A stretch of DNA of 64,000 bases from Nonomuraea muscovyensis (GTDB lineage Bacteria > Actinomycetota > Actinomycetes > Streptosporangiales > Streptosporangiaceae), in the NCBI RefSeq assembly GCF_014207745.1, contig NZ_JACHJB010000003.1:1178001-1242000 (forward strand). Reading direction: 5' to 3'. Below, in pieces: positions 42,092-51,042 of this stretch (position 1 is its first letter; every line of letters starts with the position of its first letter). The notes under the pieces are model-generated. The model was not told where the DNA came from, made no database searches, and saw nothing but the letters and a program-made list of their open reading frames with translations. Position numbers and translations under genes: made by a program.

Positions 42092-45000
42092 GTGCACGTA
42101 CCGGTTCATCCCGTCCGATTCGTGACGGCTGCGGCGCTGTTCGACGGCCATGACGCGGCGATCAACATCATGCGGCGCATCCTCCAGTCGCAGGGAGCGG
42201 AGGTCATCCACCTCGGGCACAACCGGTCGGTGGACGAGATCGTCACCGCGGCCATCCAGGAGGACGTCCAGGGCGTGGCGATCAGCTCCTACCAGGGCGG
42301 CCACGTCGAGTTCTTCAGCTACCTCGTGCAACTGCTGCGCGAGCGCGGCGCCGGCCACGTCCGGGTGTACGGCGGAGGCGGCGGCGTCATCGTGCAGGAC
42401 GAGATCGACCTGCTCCACTCCCGCGGGGTGGCCCGCGTCTTCTCGCCCGAGGACGGCCAGCGCCTCGGGCTGCCCGGGATGATCAACAAGCTGGTCGAGG
42501 AGTGCGACGTCGAGCTGGCCGGCGAGCCCTCGGTCGAGGCCGTCGTCTCCGGCGACCAGGCGGCCCTCGCCCGGACGATCACCCTCATCGAGACCGGACG
42601 CGCCACGGACACGCTGCTCGACGGGCTGCGGGCGGCCGGGAGTGAGCGGCGCGCCCCCGTACTGGGCGTCACGGGCACCGGCGGCTCGGGCAAGTCGTCG
42701 CTCACCGACGAGCTGGTGCGGCGCTTCCGGGTGGACAACGACGACAAGCTGCGCATCGCGATCATCGCCATCGACCCCACCCGCAGGAGGGGCGGCGGCG
42801 CGCTGCTGGGCGACCGCATCCGCATGAACAGCCTGGGCCCCCAGACCTACTTCCGCTCCCTGGCCACCCGGGGCGCCGCCAACGAGGTGCCCGCCTGCCT
42901 CGACGACGTCGTGACCGCCTGCCGCTCCGCGGGCTACGACCTGGTCGTCGTCGAGACGCCGGGCATCGGCCAGGGCGACGCCGGGATCGTGCCGCACGTG
43001 GACGTGCCCGTCTACGTCATGACGCCCGAGTTCGGCGCGGCCTCCCAGCTCGAGAAGATCGACATGCTCGACTTCGCCGAGGCCGTGGTGATCAACAAGT
43101 ACGAGCGGCGCGGCGCCGAGGACGCCCTGCGCGACGTGCGCCGGCAGCTCGTGCGCAACCGCGAGGCGTTCGGCGTGCCGCCGGAGGAGATGCCGGTCTT
43201 CGGCACGATCGCCGCCCGCTACAACGACGCCGGCGTGACGGCCCTCTACCACCACCTCAAGGGCCTGCTGACCGGCAAGGGGATGCAGGCCGGCCCGGGC
43301 CTGCTCGCGCCGGTGCGCGGGCGCACGTCCGAGGTCTCCGCCGCGATCGTGCCGCCCGCCCGCGCCCGCTACCTCGCCGAGATCGCCGAGACCGTCCGCG
43401 CCTACCACGCCGAGACCGAGTCCCAGGCCGAGGTGGCCCGCCGCCGCCAGCAGCTCGCCGCCGTGCGCGCCCTGCTGGAGGGGGACGACGACCGGCTGGC
43501 CGAGCTGGAACGGCGGGCCGGGCTGGAGCTGAGCGACGAGAGCCGGGCGCTGCTCGACTCCTGGCCCGCCACCCGGGAGCAGTACACCGCCGACGAACTC
43601 GTCGTGAAGGTGCGCGACCGGGAGATCCACACGCCGTTGTGGCGTGAGACGCTCTCGGGCAACCGCATCCCCAGGGTGGCCCTGCCCCGCCACACCGACC
43701 ACGGCGAGCTGCTGAGGTTCCTGCGCGCCGAGAACCTGCCCGGCAGGTTCCCCTTCACGGCCGGGGTGTTCCCGTTCAAGCGGGACGACGAGGACCCGAC
43801 TCGGATGTTCGCCGGCGAGGGCGACCCGTTCCGCACCAACCGGCGCTTCAAGCTGCTGTCGGAGGGCCAGCCCGCGACCCGGTTGTCCACCGCGTTCGAC
43901 TCGGTGACGCTGTACGGCAACGACCCCGACCTGCGGCCCGACATCTACGGCAAGGTCGGCACGTCCGGCGTCTCCATCGCGACGCTCGACGACATGAAGG
44001 TGCTCTACGACGGCTTCGAACTGACCGCGCCCAACACGTCGGTCTCCATGACGATCAACGGCCCGGCCCCGACGATCCTGGCGTTCTTCCTCAACGCCGC
44101 CATCGACCAGGCTCTCGACAGGTGGCGCGGCGAGCACGGACGCGAGCCGGGCCCCGAGGAGGCGCGCGAGGTGCGGGCGCGCACGCTCGCCACCGTCCGC
44201 GGCACGGTCCAGGCCGACATCCTCAAGGAGGACCAGGGCCAGAACACCTGCATCTTCTCCACCGAGTTCTCGCTGCGGATGATGGCCGACATCCAGGAGT
44301 GGTTCATCGCCAACGGGGTGCGCAACTTCTACTCGGTGTCGATCTCCGGCTACCACATCGCCGAGGCCGGGGCCAACCCGATCAGCCAGCTCGCCTTCAC
44401 CCTGGCCAACGGCTTCACCTACGTCGAGGCGTACCTGGCGCGCGGGATGAGGGTGGACGACTTCGCGCCCAACCTGTCGTTCTTCTTCTCCAACGGCATG
44501 GACCCCGAGTACAGCGTGCTCGGCCGGGTGGCCCGCCGCATCTGGGCGGTCGCGATGCGCGAGAGGTACGGAGCCGGCGAGCGCTCCCAGAAGCTCAAGT
44601 ACCACATCCAGACCTCGGGCCGGTCGCTGCACGCGCAGGAGATGGACTTCAACGACATCCGCACCACCCTGCAGGCCCTCATCGCCGTCTACGACAACTG
44701 CAACAGCCTGCACACCAACGCCTTCGACGAGGCCGTCACCACCCCGTCGGCCGACTCGGTGCGGCGCGCGATGGCCATCCAGCTCATCATCAACCGCGAG
44801 TGGGGCCTGGCACGCAACGAGAACCCGCTGCAGGGCTCGTACATCATCGACGAGCTGACCGACCTGGTCGAGGAGGCGGTGCTGCGCGAGTTCGAGCGGC
44901 TGTCGGACCGGGGCGGCGTGCTCGGCGCGATGGAGACGGGCTACCAGCGCGGCCGGATCCAGGACGAGTCGATGCTGTACGAGACGCGCAAGCACGACGG

Positions 45001-45301
45001 CTCGCTGCCCATCATCGGCGTCAACACCTTCCGCAACCCGCGCGGCGACGAGCCGCAGCAGGGCAAGCTGGAGCTGGCGCGAGGCACCGAGGAGGAGAAG
45101 CGGTCGCAGCTCGACCGGCTGCACGGCTTCCACGAGCGGCACCGCGGCGAGTCGCCCGCCGCGCTGGCCCGGCTGCGCGAGGTCGCCATGTCCGACGGCA
45201 ACGCCTTCGAGGTGCTCATGGAGACCGCCCGGGTCTGCTCGCTGGGGCAGATCACCGACGCCCTGTTCGAGGCCGGCGGCCAGTACCGCCGCAACGTGTG
45301 A
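42092..45301 (+). CDS. icmF: Fused isobutyryl-CoA mutase
   Basis: A 1069-residue fusion of three parts: a B12-binding domain (residues 1-140, DGHDAAINIM with His20 as cobalt ligand), a MeaB-like GTPase chaperone (about 185-410, Walker A GTGGSGKSS at 195-203) and the acyl-CoA-binding mutase barrel (about 540-1069). Length and order match IcmF. It interconverts isobutyryl-CoA and n-butyryl-CoA, and often isovaleryl/pivalyl-CoA, with adenosylcobalamin, feeding branched-chain and fatty acid pools. AAAGGAG precedes GTG 42092. The long frame on the other strand is an artefact. Confidence 0.96.
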   Translation: MHVPVHPVRFVTAAALFDGHDAAINIMRRILQSQGAEVIHLGHNRSVDEIVTAAIQEDVQGVAISSYQGGHVEFFSYLVQLLRERGAGHVRVYGGGGGVIVQDEIDLLHSRGVARVFSPEDGQRLGLPGMINKLVEECDVELAGEPSVEAVVSGDQAALARTITLIETGRATDTLLDGLRAAGSERRAPVLGVTGTGGSGKSSLTDELVRRFRVDNDDKLRIAIIAIDPTRRRGGGALLGDRIRMNSLGPQTYFRSLATRGAANEVPACLDDVVTACRSAGYDLVVVETPGIGQGDAGIVPHVDVPVYVMTPEFGAASQLEKIDMLDFAEAVVINKYERRGAEDALRDVRRQLVRNREAFGVPPEEMPVFGTIAARYNDAGVTALYHHLKGLLTGKGMQAGPGLLAPVRGRTSEVSAAIVPPARARYLAEIAETVRAYHAETESQAEVARRRQQLAAVRALLEGDDDRLAELERRAGLELSDESRALLDSWPATREQYTADELVVKVRDREIHTPLWRETLSGNRIPRVALPRHTDHGELLRFLRAENLPGRFPFTAGVFPFKRDDEDPTRMFAGEGDPFRTNRRFKLLSEGQPATRLSTAFDSVTLYGNDPDLRPDIYGKVGTSGVSIATLDDMKVLYDGFELTAPNTSVSMTINGPAPTILAFFLNAAIDQALDRWRGEHGREPGPEEAREVRARTLATVRGTVQADILKEDQGQNTCIFSTEFSLRMMADIQEWFIANGVRNFYSVSISGYHIAEAGANPISQLAFTLANGFTYVEAYLARGMRVDDFAPNLSFFFSNGMDPEYSVLGRVARRIWAVAMRERYGAGERSQKLKYHIQTSGRSLHAQEMDFNDIRTTLQALIAVYDNCNSLHTNAFDEAVTTPSADSVRRAMAIQLIINREWGLARNENPLQGSYIIDELTDLVEEAVLREFERLSDRGGVLGAMETGYQRGRIQDESMLYETRKHDGSLPIIGVNTFRNPRGDEPQQGKLELARGTEEEKRSQLDRLHGFHERHRGESPAALARLREVAMSDGNAFEVLMETARVCSLGQITDALFEAGGQYRRNV

Positions 45302-45305
45302 GCGG

Positions 45306-46109
45306 TCAGACCTTGCGGCCGACCCCGCCCAGCGCGAGCGACGCGGTGGGGTCGGCCGCGAAGTCGATCACGTCGGCCTCCTCGGGACGCCACTGCGGCA
45401 GCCACACCAGCCCCGGCTCGGCCGGCTCGAACCCGGCCAGCAACTCCGCGATCCGCTCCCGGCCGCGCGGGTGGAGGGGGACGCCGGCGCGCCCGTAGAC
45501 CTCGGCGGCCGCCTCCACGGTGGCCGGCCTGGCGTCGCCGGTGACGTGCGACAGCACGAGGTGGCTGCCGGGCGCCATCGCCCGGCGCAGCGTGGCGACG
45601 ATGTGGGCGGGGTCGTCGGCGTCGCCGACGAAGTGCAGGACGGCGCCGAGCACGATCCCGACGGGCTCGGCGAAGTCGATGACCCGCAGCAGGTCGGGAT
45701 GCTTCAGGATGCCGCCGGGGTCGCGCAGGTCGCCCTCCACGACGGCCGTGAGGTCGTCGTCGGCCGGCAGCGCCCGGACGTGGGTGAGGACGACGGGGTC
45801 GTGGTCCACGTAGGCCACGCGCGCCCCCGGCGCGACCTGCCGGGCCACGTCGTGCACGTTCGTCGGCGCGGGCAGCCCGGCGCCGATGTCGACGAACTGC
45901 CGCACCCCCGCCGCCGCCAGCTCCCGGACGGCCCGCAGCACGAAAGCCCTGTTGGCCCGCGCGGCCCCGCGCGTCTCGGGCGCCGTCCGCAGGATCTCCT
46001 CAGCCGCCGCCCGGTCCACCGCCAGGTGGTCCTTGCCCCCGAGGAAGTAGTCGTAGAGCCGGGCGACGTTGGGTGTGGTGGGATCGAAACCCCGTGGTGC
46101 GCGCTCCAA
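45306..46109 (-). CDS. SAM-dependent methyltransferase (DUF574/Methyltransf_19)
   Basis: A 267-residue protein with the family opening DPTTPNVARLYDYFLGGKDHLAVDR and SAM-binding VRQFVDIGAGLPAPTNVHDVA plus VAYVDHDPVVL. Members are very numerous in actinomycetes and their substrates are unknown. The start is TTG at 46109 with a GGGGG ribosome binding site; no ATG/GTG fits the conserved N-terminus. It converges with icmF with four bases between stops. Confidence 0.92.
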   Translation of the reverse strand: MERAPRGFDPTTPNVARLYDYFLGGKDHLAVDRAAAEEILRTAPETRGAARANRAFVLRAVRELAAAGVRQFVDIGAGLPAPTNVHDVARQVAPGARVAYVDHDPVVLTHVRALPADDDLTAVVEGDLRDPGGILKHPDLLRVIDFAEPVGIVLGAVLHFVGDADDPAHIVATLRRAMAPGSHLVLSHVTGDARPATVEAAAEVYGRAGVPLHPRGRERIAELLAGFEPAEPGLVWLPQWRPEEADVIDFAADPTASLALGGVGRKV

Positions 46110-46229
46110 CCGGCGATCCCCCGATCCAGAGACGATCTTTTGCTGAGAGTGTACGGATTCGTCATGCCATTTGTGGAGCAGTCAGCGGAATTCAACAGAA
46201 TATTGTTCGATTCCGGGCCGCCGGCGCCG

Positions 46230-47147
46230 TCAGGTCCGCACCCTCGCCGACCGCGCGGCGGGTGCCTTCGGCCGGCCGACCCTCGCCACGTGGAGCAGGG
46301 TCAGCGGGTCGGCCACGCCCAGCCGGTCCGCCAGCGCCTCGCGGGTCCGGTCGCAGTCGATGATCTGGCTGAGCGGGTGGGTGGTGTGGCCGAGGCCCGC
46401 CAGGGTGAGCCAGTGCCGCATCAGCGTCCGGCCGAGCTCCACCTGCTCCGTCACCGGTCCGACGAGCACCAGCACGTCGCCGTCGTGGTCGAGCAGCCCG
46501 CCCGAGGCGGCGGCCAGCACCCTGGGCAACCCCAGCCGCCGGAGCACCGGGTGGAGCGCGAGCGAGGCGCGCAGCCCGAGCGCCTGTGCCGCGCCCAGTT
46601 CCAGGGCCCGGTCGGTGAGCCCGTCGAGCCGGTAGCGGGGATGGCGCGGGGTCAGCCGCAGCCAGGCGCGCAGCTCCCGCGTCACGCCGGGATCGCCGAA
46701 CTGGTGGAGATCGGCCGCGCGGAGCAGCCCGGCCAGGTCGCGGCAGGGCAGCCGGTGGACCCCGGTGAGCCGATCGGCCACCTCGGCGGGCAGCCGTCCC
46801 GGGTGGTAGCCGCCGCGGTTGACGCCGCGCGCCCGCACGTCGGCGGTCGTGAAGGGCGTCCGGTACGGCTCCGGCGCCCGATGGAGGAACCCCACCCGCA
46901 GCGGCCCCGGATCGGCGCGGAAGGCCACGTCGAGGCCGGCGTCCGCGCACACGATCAGGCAGCACTCGACGAACGCGCCCAGGCTCAGGCGCAGGTCGCG
47001 GCCGGTGGGGTCGCTGATGGGCAGCGCCCGGTCCGGGTCCCAGCCGACGGCAACCTCCTGCGCGGTGTAGGTGAGCGTCCACGGCTGGGTGTTGTGCGCG
47101 CTGGGCGCGCGCCAGAAATCCGGTTCGAGGGCTCGCAGCTCTCTCAC
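46230..47147 (-). CDS. Acg-like nitroreductase family protein
   Basis: A 305-residue FMN-binding-fold protein of the Acg/nitroreductase group, marked by WRAPSAHNTQPWTLTY near the N-terminus, DPTGRDLRLSLGAFVECC and a C-terminal GLGHTTHPLSQIID. Acg-type proteins of mycobacteria bind FMN but often lack reductase activity and may sequester the cofactor. It is the last gene of a four-gene operon, starting at GTG 47147 overlapping the GNAT stop (GTGA). Confidence 0.85.
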   Translation of the reverse strand: MRELRALEPDFWRAPSAHNTQPWTLTYTAQEVAVGWDPDRALPISDPTGRDLRLSLGAFVECCLIVCADAGLDVAFRADPGPLRVGFLHRAPEPYRTPFTTADVRARGVNRGGYHPGRLPAEVADRLTGVHRLPCRDLAGLLRAADLHQFGDPGVTRELRAWLRLTPRHPRYRLDGLTDRALELGAAQALGLRASLALHPVLRRLGLPRVLAAASGGLLDHDGDVLVLVGPVTEQVELGRTLMRHWLTLAGLGHTTHPLSQIIDCDRTREALADRLGVADPLTLLHVARVGRPKAPAARSARVRT

Positions 47148-48217
47148 GTCAGGTCCTTGCCGTAGAAGGTGTAGCCGTGCAGCGGGCGCCCGCCCATCGC
47201 GACGTACTGGGCGGCCGATCCGGGGTTGACCCGCTCGACATAGGTGCTGCGCAGCGTGTGGTAGCCGCCGCGGCGCAGCCCCGCGTGCAGCTCGCGGGAG
47301 AGCAGCCGCATGTAGCCGCGCCCCTGCTCGCCGGGGACCGTGCCCTTGACGACGAGCACGGCCTCGCGCCGGTACCGGGACCTGGTCGCCAGCAGGCGGA
47401 GCTGGTTGAGCGGGTGCAGGTCGCCGCGGGTGTCCGCCACGAACGCGGAGATGTCGGGCAGGCAGAGGACGAAGGCGATCGGCCGGTCCGCCTTCGTCAG
47501 GTAGAGCAGCAGCGCCTCGTCCAGGAGGTGGCTCAGCCCGTCGGTCTGCGCGGCGAGCTGGTCGGCGGAGATCTGCGTGTAGTAGCCGAGCTGGGCGAAA
47601 CTGGCGTTGAGCAGCTCGCGCAGGATGGGAAGTTGCTCACGGAAGCGGCGGCGGTCGCCCCGGTGCACCCGCAGCCGCTCCGCCTCGATCCGCGCGTCGT
47701 CGAAGGCGAACACCGGCTCGCCGGGGACCGGGCAGATCCAGGTGTCGGACTCGAACCGGCGGGTGAAGCCGTACCCCTCGTAGGCGGCCGGGTAGGAGGG
47801 GCGGTTCCACGCGCTGTCGATGAAGCCGCGCTCCTCGAAACCCGAGGTGATGACCCCGCCCGCCTGGTTGGGCAGCAGCGAGACCGGCCCGAACACCGCC
47901 TGCCTGCCGCCCTCGCGGGCGGCGGCCTGGATGCCGTCGAACAGCTCGCCGGCCGCGTCCTCGGCGAACTCGGTCAGCCCGAACAACTGCGTGGCCCGGC
48001 CCAACCGGGCGTCGAGCGCCGCGTCGGTGTGCAGGGTGGTCCGCGCGACCACCTGCCCGCGCCGCCGGAGCACGCTCAGCCGTACGCCGCCCTTCCACCA
48101 CGCGCGGACCTGCGCGTGCAGGGGCGGGATGTAGCGTGGCTCGCCCGCGTAGAGCTGGTCGGTCAGCACGAGGAAGTCGCGCAGGTCGCGCCGGGTCTCG
48201 ACCGGCTGGAGCGTCAC
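47144..48217 (-). CDS. GNAT-fold acyltransferase-like protein
   Basis: A 357-residue protein resembling the large GNAT-like N-acyltransferases: RDFLVLTDQLYAGEPRYIPPL at the start, FGPVSLLPNQAGGVITSGFE centrally, and a C-terminal acyl-CoA-binding-like region VVKGTVPGEQGRGYMRLLSRELH, which carries the Q/RxxGxG/A-type turn, then SAAQYVAMGGRPLHGYTFYGK. It would transfer an acyl group, possibly one activated by the ligase in the same operon. Start GTG 48217 overlaps the upstream stop (GTGA). Confidence 0.75.
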   Translation of the reverse strand: MTLQPVETRRDLRDFLVLTDQLYAGEPRYIPPLHAQVRAWWKGGVRLSVLRRRGQVVARTTLHTDAALDARLGRATQLFGLTEFAEDAAGELFDGIQAAAREGGRQAVFGPVSLLPNQAGGVITSGFEERGFIDSAWNRPSYPAAYEGYGFTRRFESDTWICPVPGEPVFAFDDARIEAERLRVHRGDRRRFREQLPILRELLNASFAQLGYYTQISADQLAAQTDGLSHLLDEALLLYLTKADRPIAFVLCLPDISAFVADTRGDLHPLNQLRLLATRSRYRREAVLVVKGTVPGEQGRGYMRLLSRELHAGLRRGGYHTLRSTYVERVNPGSAAQYVAMGGRPLHGYTFYGKDLT

Positions 48218-48672
48218 CCGCGCCTCACCCGCGGACCCTCGCCGTCCCCGGCGGCCCGTTCGGTGGACAGCGGGGTGAACGTCTCGATGTGCGCCATCGG
48301 GCCGCCCTCGGCGCGCCAGACGCCGTTGCTGTAGCCCTCCGGCTCGGCGTTGTAGAGCCTGATGTACCCGCCGGTGGCGTTCTTCGAGCCGTCGGTCACC
48401 CACTGCATGAGCCTGCGGTGGTGGCGGCTGCGGGCGAAGCGCAGCAGCGCGTCGCGGTCCTCGAAGAAGGCGAGCGTGCCCAGCGTGTACGGGAACTCCC
48501 AGTAGATCTTGTGCCAGCGGTAGCCGCGCATCCGCTTCATGTCGCGGACCATGCGGAACCACGTCAGGGTGAGCGTGATGATCGACAGCGGCCCCCGGTA
48601 GCGGGTGGCCCCGACGAACATCGCGGTCGCCTGCCCCTGCGGCGGCGTCTTGCTGAAGTCGGTGGTCCTCAT
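48214..48672 (-). CDS. Small alpha+beta barrel protein, monooxygenase-like
   Basis: A 152-residue protein resembling dimeric alpha/beta-barrel proteins (ABM/CrtA-like): FVGATRYRG and WHKIYWEFPYTLGTLAFFEDRDALLRFA, a common pattern where a strand ending in LAFFED is followed by the helix that packs on the barrel. His and Trp residues cluster in RHHRRLMQWVTDG. No cofactor motif is seen, as in cofactor-free monooxygenases, so function is tentative. ATGA overlap with the ligase gene upstream. Confidence 0.6.
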   Translation of the reverse strand: MRTTDFSKTPPQGQATAMFVGATRYRGPLSIITLTLTWFRMVRDMKRMRGYRWHKIYWEFPYTLGTLAFFEDRDALLRFARSRHHRRLMQWVTDGSKNATGGYIRLYNAEPEGYSNGVWRAEGGPMAHIETFTPLSTERAAGDGEGPRVRRG

Positions 48673-50204
48673 GCGTCCTTCACCAGGTAGACGTTCTTCA
48701 TCTTCGTGAGCCCGGCGAACGGCCCCTCGCCCAGGCCGTGGGTGCTGACCCGCAGGTCGGCGGCGGTGGGGTCCTCCTTGAGCGACTCGGCGAAGTCGCG
48801 CGAGACGGCGCTCAGGTGGGTGACCACGCCCTTGCGGCAGATCTCCGCCAGCTCCTCGCGGTCCACGTCGCCGCGCACCTCGATATTGATCACCGGCCGG
48901 TACTCCAGGCCGGGCAGCTCCTCCAGCGACAGGCAGAACCTGTTGATCGCGGCGGCGTGCGGGTTGCCCTGGTAGAGGCCGTACTCCACGTCCTGCGGGT
49001 AGAGGTTGGCGCCCATGTAGGAGATCGTCGAGTCCGCGCGGCCGAACAGGAACAGCAGCGGCAGGTTGAGCCGCTCGTCGGTCCACGCGCCCGCGTACTC
49101 GGCGCCGAGGGCCCGCTCGACCTCGGCCAGCGTGTGCAGCCTGGCCTCGTCGCCGACGTTGTAGCGCAGCTTGGGCTGCAGGCAGCTCTTGGTGTTGATC
49201 GTGCACAGCAGCTCGCCGCGCTCGTTGACCTCCAGGAAGGTCTCCAGCGGGTTGTAGTGGAAGATCATCGGGAGCCGCTGCTCGCCCGGCCCGAGCAGCA
49301 CGTCGCGCAGCCGCCGGTCGGTGGCCAGGCGCTTGCGCAGCCGGACGCTGAACCCGCTCTCGGCGCCCATGCCGATGGTCAGGTCGCTGGCGCCGTAGCC
49401 CGAACGGACCTCCTCGAAGCGCTCCTCCAGGTAGTCGCGGAGCGCCTCGGTCATGCCCTCGCCGCCGACCATGCCGCGGATCCGGTAGTCGTGCCACGGG
49501 AAGCCGGTCTCGTCGAGCCGGTCGCGCAGGTGCTTGAGGAACGGCGGGTAGGCGGCGATCACGTAGTCGTAGCCGGGGCCGAAGTGCGCCAGCGTGTCGG
49601 CGATCTTCTCCAGGTCGGGGCCGGTGTTCTTGACCATCGCGACGCGGGCCATGGCGGTGCCCGTGGTGGTGCCCGTGGCCCAGGCGCCCATCGAGTACGC
49701 GTTGATCACGAACAGCTTCTCGCCCGGGAAGACGAGCGTGATGTAGCCGGCGGCGTTGCGGTAGATGCCCTTGAGCTCCCGCGGGCCGCGCACCCAGTTG
49801 TACGGCTTGCCGCTCGACCCGGACGACTCGTCCACGATCACGCCGGCCCGGTGCAGCCGGCCCTCCTGGCAGCGGCTCGCCTCGTCGTAGACACCGGCGT
49901 AGTTCTGCTTGGTGGTCTCGGGGAAGTCGGCCAGCCTCCTGGCGTGCGCGGCGCCGTGACCGCGCAGGAAGTCGCGGTAGGCGGGCACGTCCACGGCCGC
50001 GAACTGGCAGGCCACCCGGGCGTGCCGGGCGGCCACCCGGTCCAGGACGGGGTGGTAGGTGCGGGCGACGAACCGCCACACGGCCGGGTGCGTCGAGCCC
50101 AGCCGGTAGGCGCCGGTCAGCAGCCAGGAGTAGGCCTGGAGTCTGGCCCTGCGCCAGCGTTGCCGGGGGGTGAGCGGCCCCAAAGTGGGACTCAAGCGGA
50201 TCAT
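48669..50204 (-). CDS. CapK/PaaK-like adenylate-forming ligase
   Basis: A 511-residue protein of the phenylacetate-CoA ligase/CapK group. The ATP-binding P-loop is DESSGSSGKPYNW, with YGASDLTIGMG and a downstream GRADSTISYMGANLYPQDVE that matches the A8-like hinge of acyl-adenylate enzymes. It would activate a carboxylic acid as adenylate and pass it to CoA or to a partner acyltransferase. No ribosome binding site precedes ATG 50204; TAGCTT eight bases ahead suggests a leaderless transcript. First gene of the four-gene overlapping operon. Confidence 0.85.
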   Translation of the reverse strand: MIRLSPTLGPLTPRQRWRRARLQAYSWLLTGAYRLGSTHPAVWRFVARTYHPVLDRVAARHARVACQFAAVDVPAYRDFLRGHGAAHARRLADFPETTKQNYAGVYDEASRCQEGRLHRAGVIVDESSGSSGKPYNWVRGPRELKGIYRNAAGYITLVFPGEKLFVINAYSMGAWATGTTTGTAMARVAMVKNTGPDLEKIADTLAHFGPGYDYVIAAYPPFLKHLRDRLDETGFPWHDYRIRGMVGGEGMTEALRDYLEERFEEVRSGYGASDLTIGMGAESGFSVRLRKRLATDRRLRDVLLGPGEQRLPMIFHYNPLETFLEVNERGELLCTINTKSCLQPKLRYNVGDEARLHTLAEVERALGAEYAGAWTDERLNLPLLFLFGRADSTISYMGANLYPQDVEYGLYQGNPHAAAINRFCLSLEELPGLEYRPVINIEVRGDVDREELAEICRKGVVTHLSAVSRDFAESLKEDPTAADLRVSTHGLGEGPFAGLTKMKNVYLVKDA

Positions 50205-50210
50205 AAGGTC

Positions 50211-50243
50211 GAAAGCTAGCGAGTCCCTCTGAAAGCTCGCTAG
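50211..50243. promoter_or_regulatory. Operator-like direct and inverted repeats
   Basis: GAAAGCTAGCGAG (50211-50223) and GAAAGCTCGCTAG (50231-50243) start 20 bases apart; their ends CTAGCGAG and CTCGCTAG are perfect complements. The site fills the gap between the divergent ligase and metal-receptor genes. Confidence 0.65.
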
Positions 50244-50268
50244 ACAGGCACTTACACTCGGGCGCGGC

Positions 50269-50274
50269 TAGGGT
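50269..50274 (+). promoter_or_regulatory. -10 element, leaderless start of the metal-receptor-like gene
   Basis: TAGGGT fits the actinobacterial TANNNT -10 and ends seven bases before ATG 50282, which lacks a ribosome binding site. Confidence 0.45.
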
Positions 50275-50281
50275 GGCCAGA

Positions 50282-51034
50282 ATGAAGGACGACACGGGGG
50301 CCGCGGTGCGCGTGCCCGATACCGTGCGGCGGATCGTGTCGCTGGTCCCCTCGCTGACCGAGTCCGTGGCGGCGACCCTCCCCGGCGCCCTGGTGGGTGC
50401 CACCGACTGGTGCTCCCACCCGCCCGGCCTGGACGTCGCGCGGGTGCGCGGCACCAAGAACCCCGACCTCGACGCGATCCGGCGGTTGCGTCCCGACGTG
50501 GTGCTCGCCAACGCCGAGGAGAACCGCGAGCCGGACCTCGCGGCGCTGCGTGAGGCGGGCCTGGCCGTGTGGGTGACCCGGATCGAGACGCTGGACGGGG
50601 CGTTCGCCTCCCTCGGCCGCATGTTCCGGCACGCGTGCCGCACCACCCCGCCCGGCTGGCTGGAACGGGCCGAACGGGTGTGGCGGGCGCCCGCCGGGGG
50701 ACCGCACCGCACGGCGGTCATCCCGATCTGGCGGCGGCCGTGGATGGTCGTGGGGCGCGACACGTTCACCGGCGACGTGCTGGCGCGGCTCGGCGTCGGC
50801 AACCTCTACGCCGGTCACGCGGAGCGCTACCCCAAGGTGCCGCTGCCCGAACTGGCGGGGAGCGCGCCCGACCTTGTGGTGCTGCCCGACGAGCCGTACG
50901 CCTTCTCGGCCGCCGACGGCCCCGAGTGCTTCCCCGGCCTGCGGTGCGTCCTGGTGAGCGGCCGCGACCTGACCTGGTACGGGCCCTCCCTCGTCGGGGC
51001 CCGCGCCCGCCTGGAGGCGGCCCTCGCCGGGTAG
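50282..51034 (+). CDS. Helical-backbone metal receptor-like protein (BtuF fold), apparently cytoplasmic
   Basis: A 250-residue protein with the periplasmic-binding fold of BtuF/class III receptors: RRIVSLVPSLTESVAATLPG and the KNPDLDAIRRLRPDVVLANAEENRE segment. There is no signal peptide or lipobox, and no permease or ATPase gene nearby, so it is unlikely to be a normal uptake receptor. Similar solitary proteins exist in actinomycetes; ligand unknown (cobalamin-like or siderophore-like by fold). Predicted leaderless mRNA. Confidence 0.82.
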   Translation: MKDDTGAAVRVPDTVRRIVSLVPSLTESVAATLPGALVGATDWCSHPPGLDVARVRGTKNPDLDAIRRLRPDVVLANAEENREPDLAALREAGLAVWVTRIETLDGAFASLGRMFRHACRTTPPGWLERAERVWRAPAGGPHRTAVIPIWRRPWMVVGRDTFTGDVLARLGVGNLYAGHAERYPKVPLPELAGSAPDLVVLPDEPYAFSAADGPECFPGLRCVLVSGRDLTWYGPSLVGARARLEAALAG

Positions 51035-51042
51035 CCCGGCCG

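Noticed and set aside
46230..50204. NRPS, PKS or RiPP gene cluster
   Set aside because: No carrier domain, condensation domain, precursor peptide or RiPP enzyme is visible; only a stand-alone adenylate-forming ligase.
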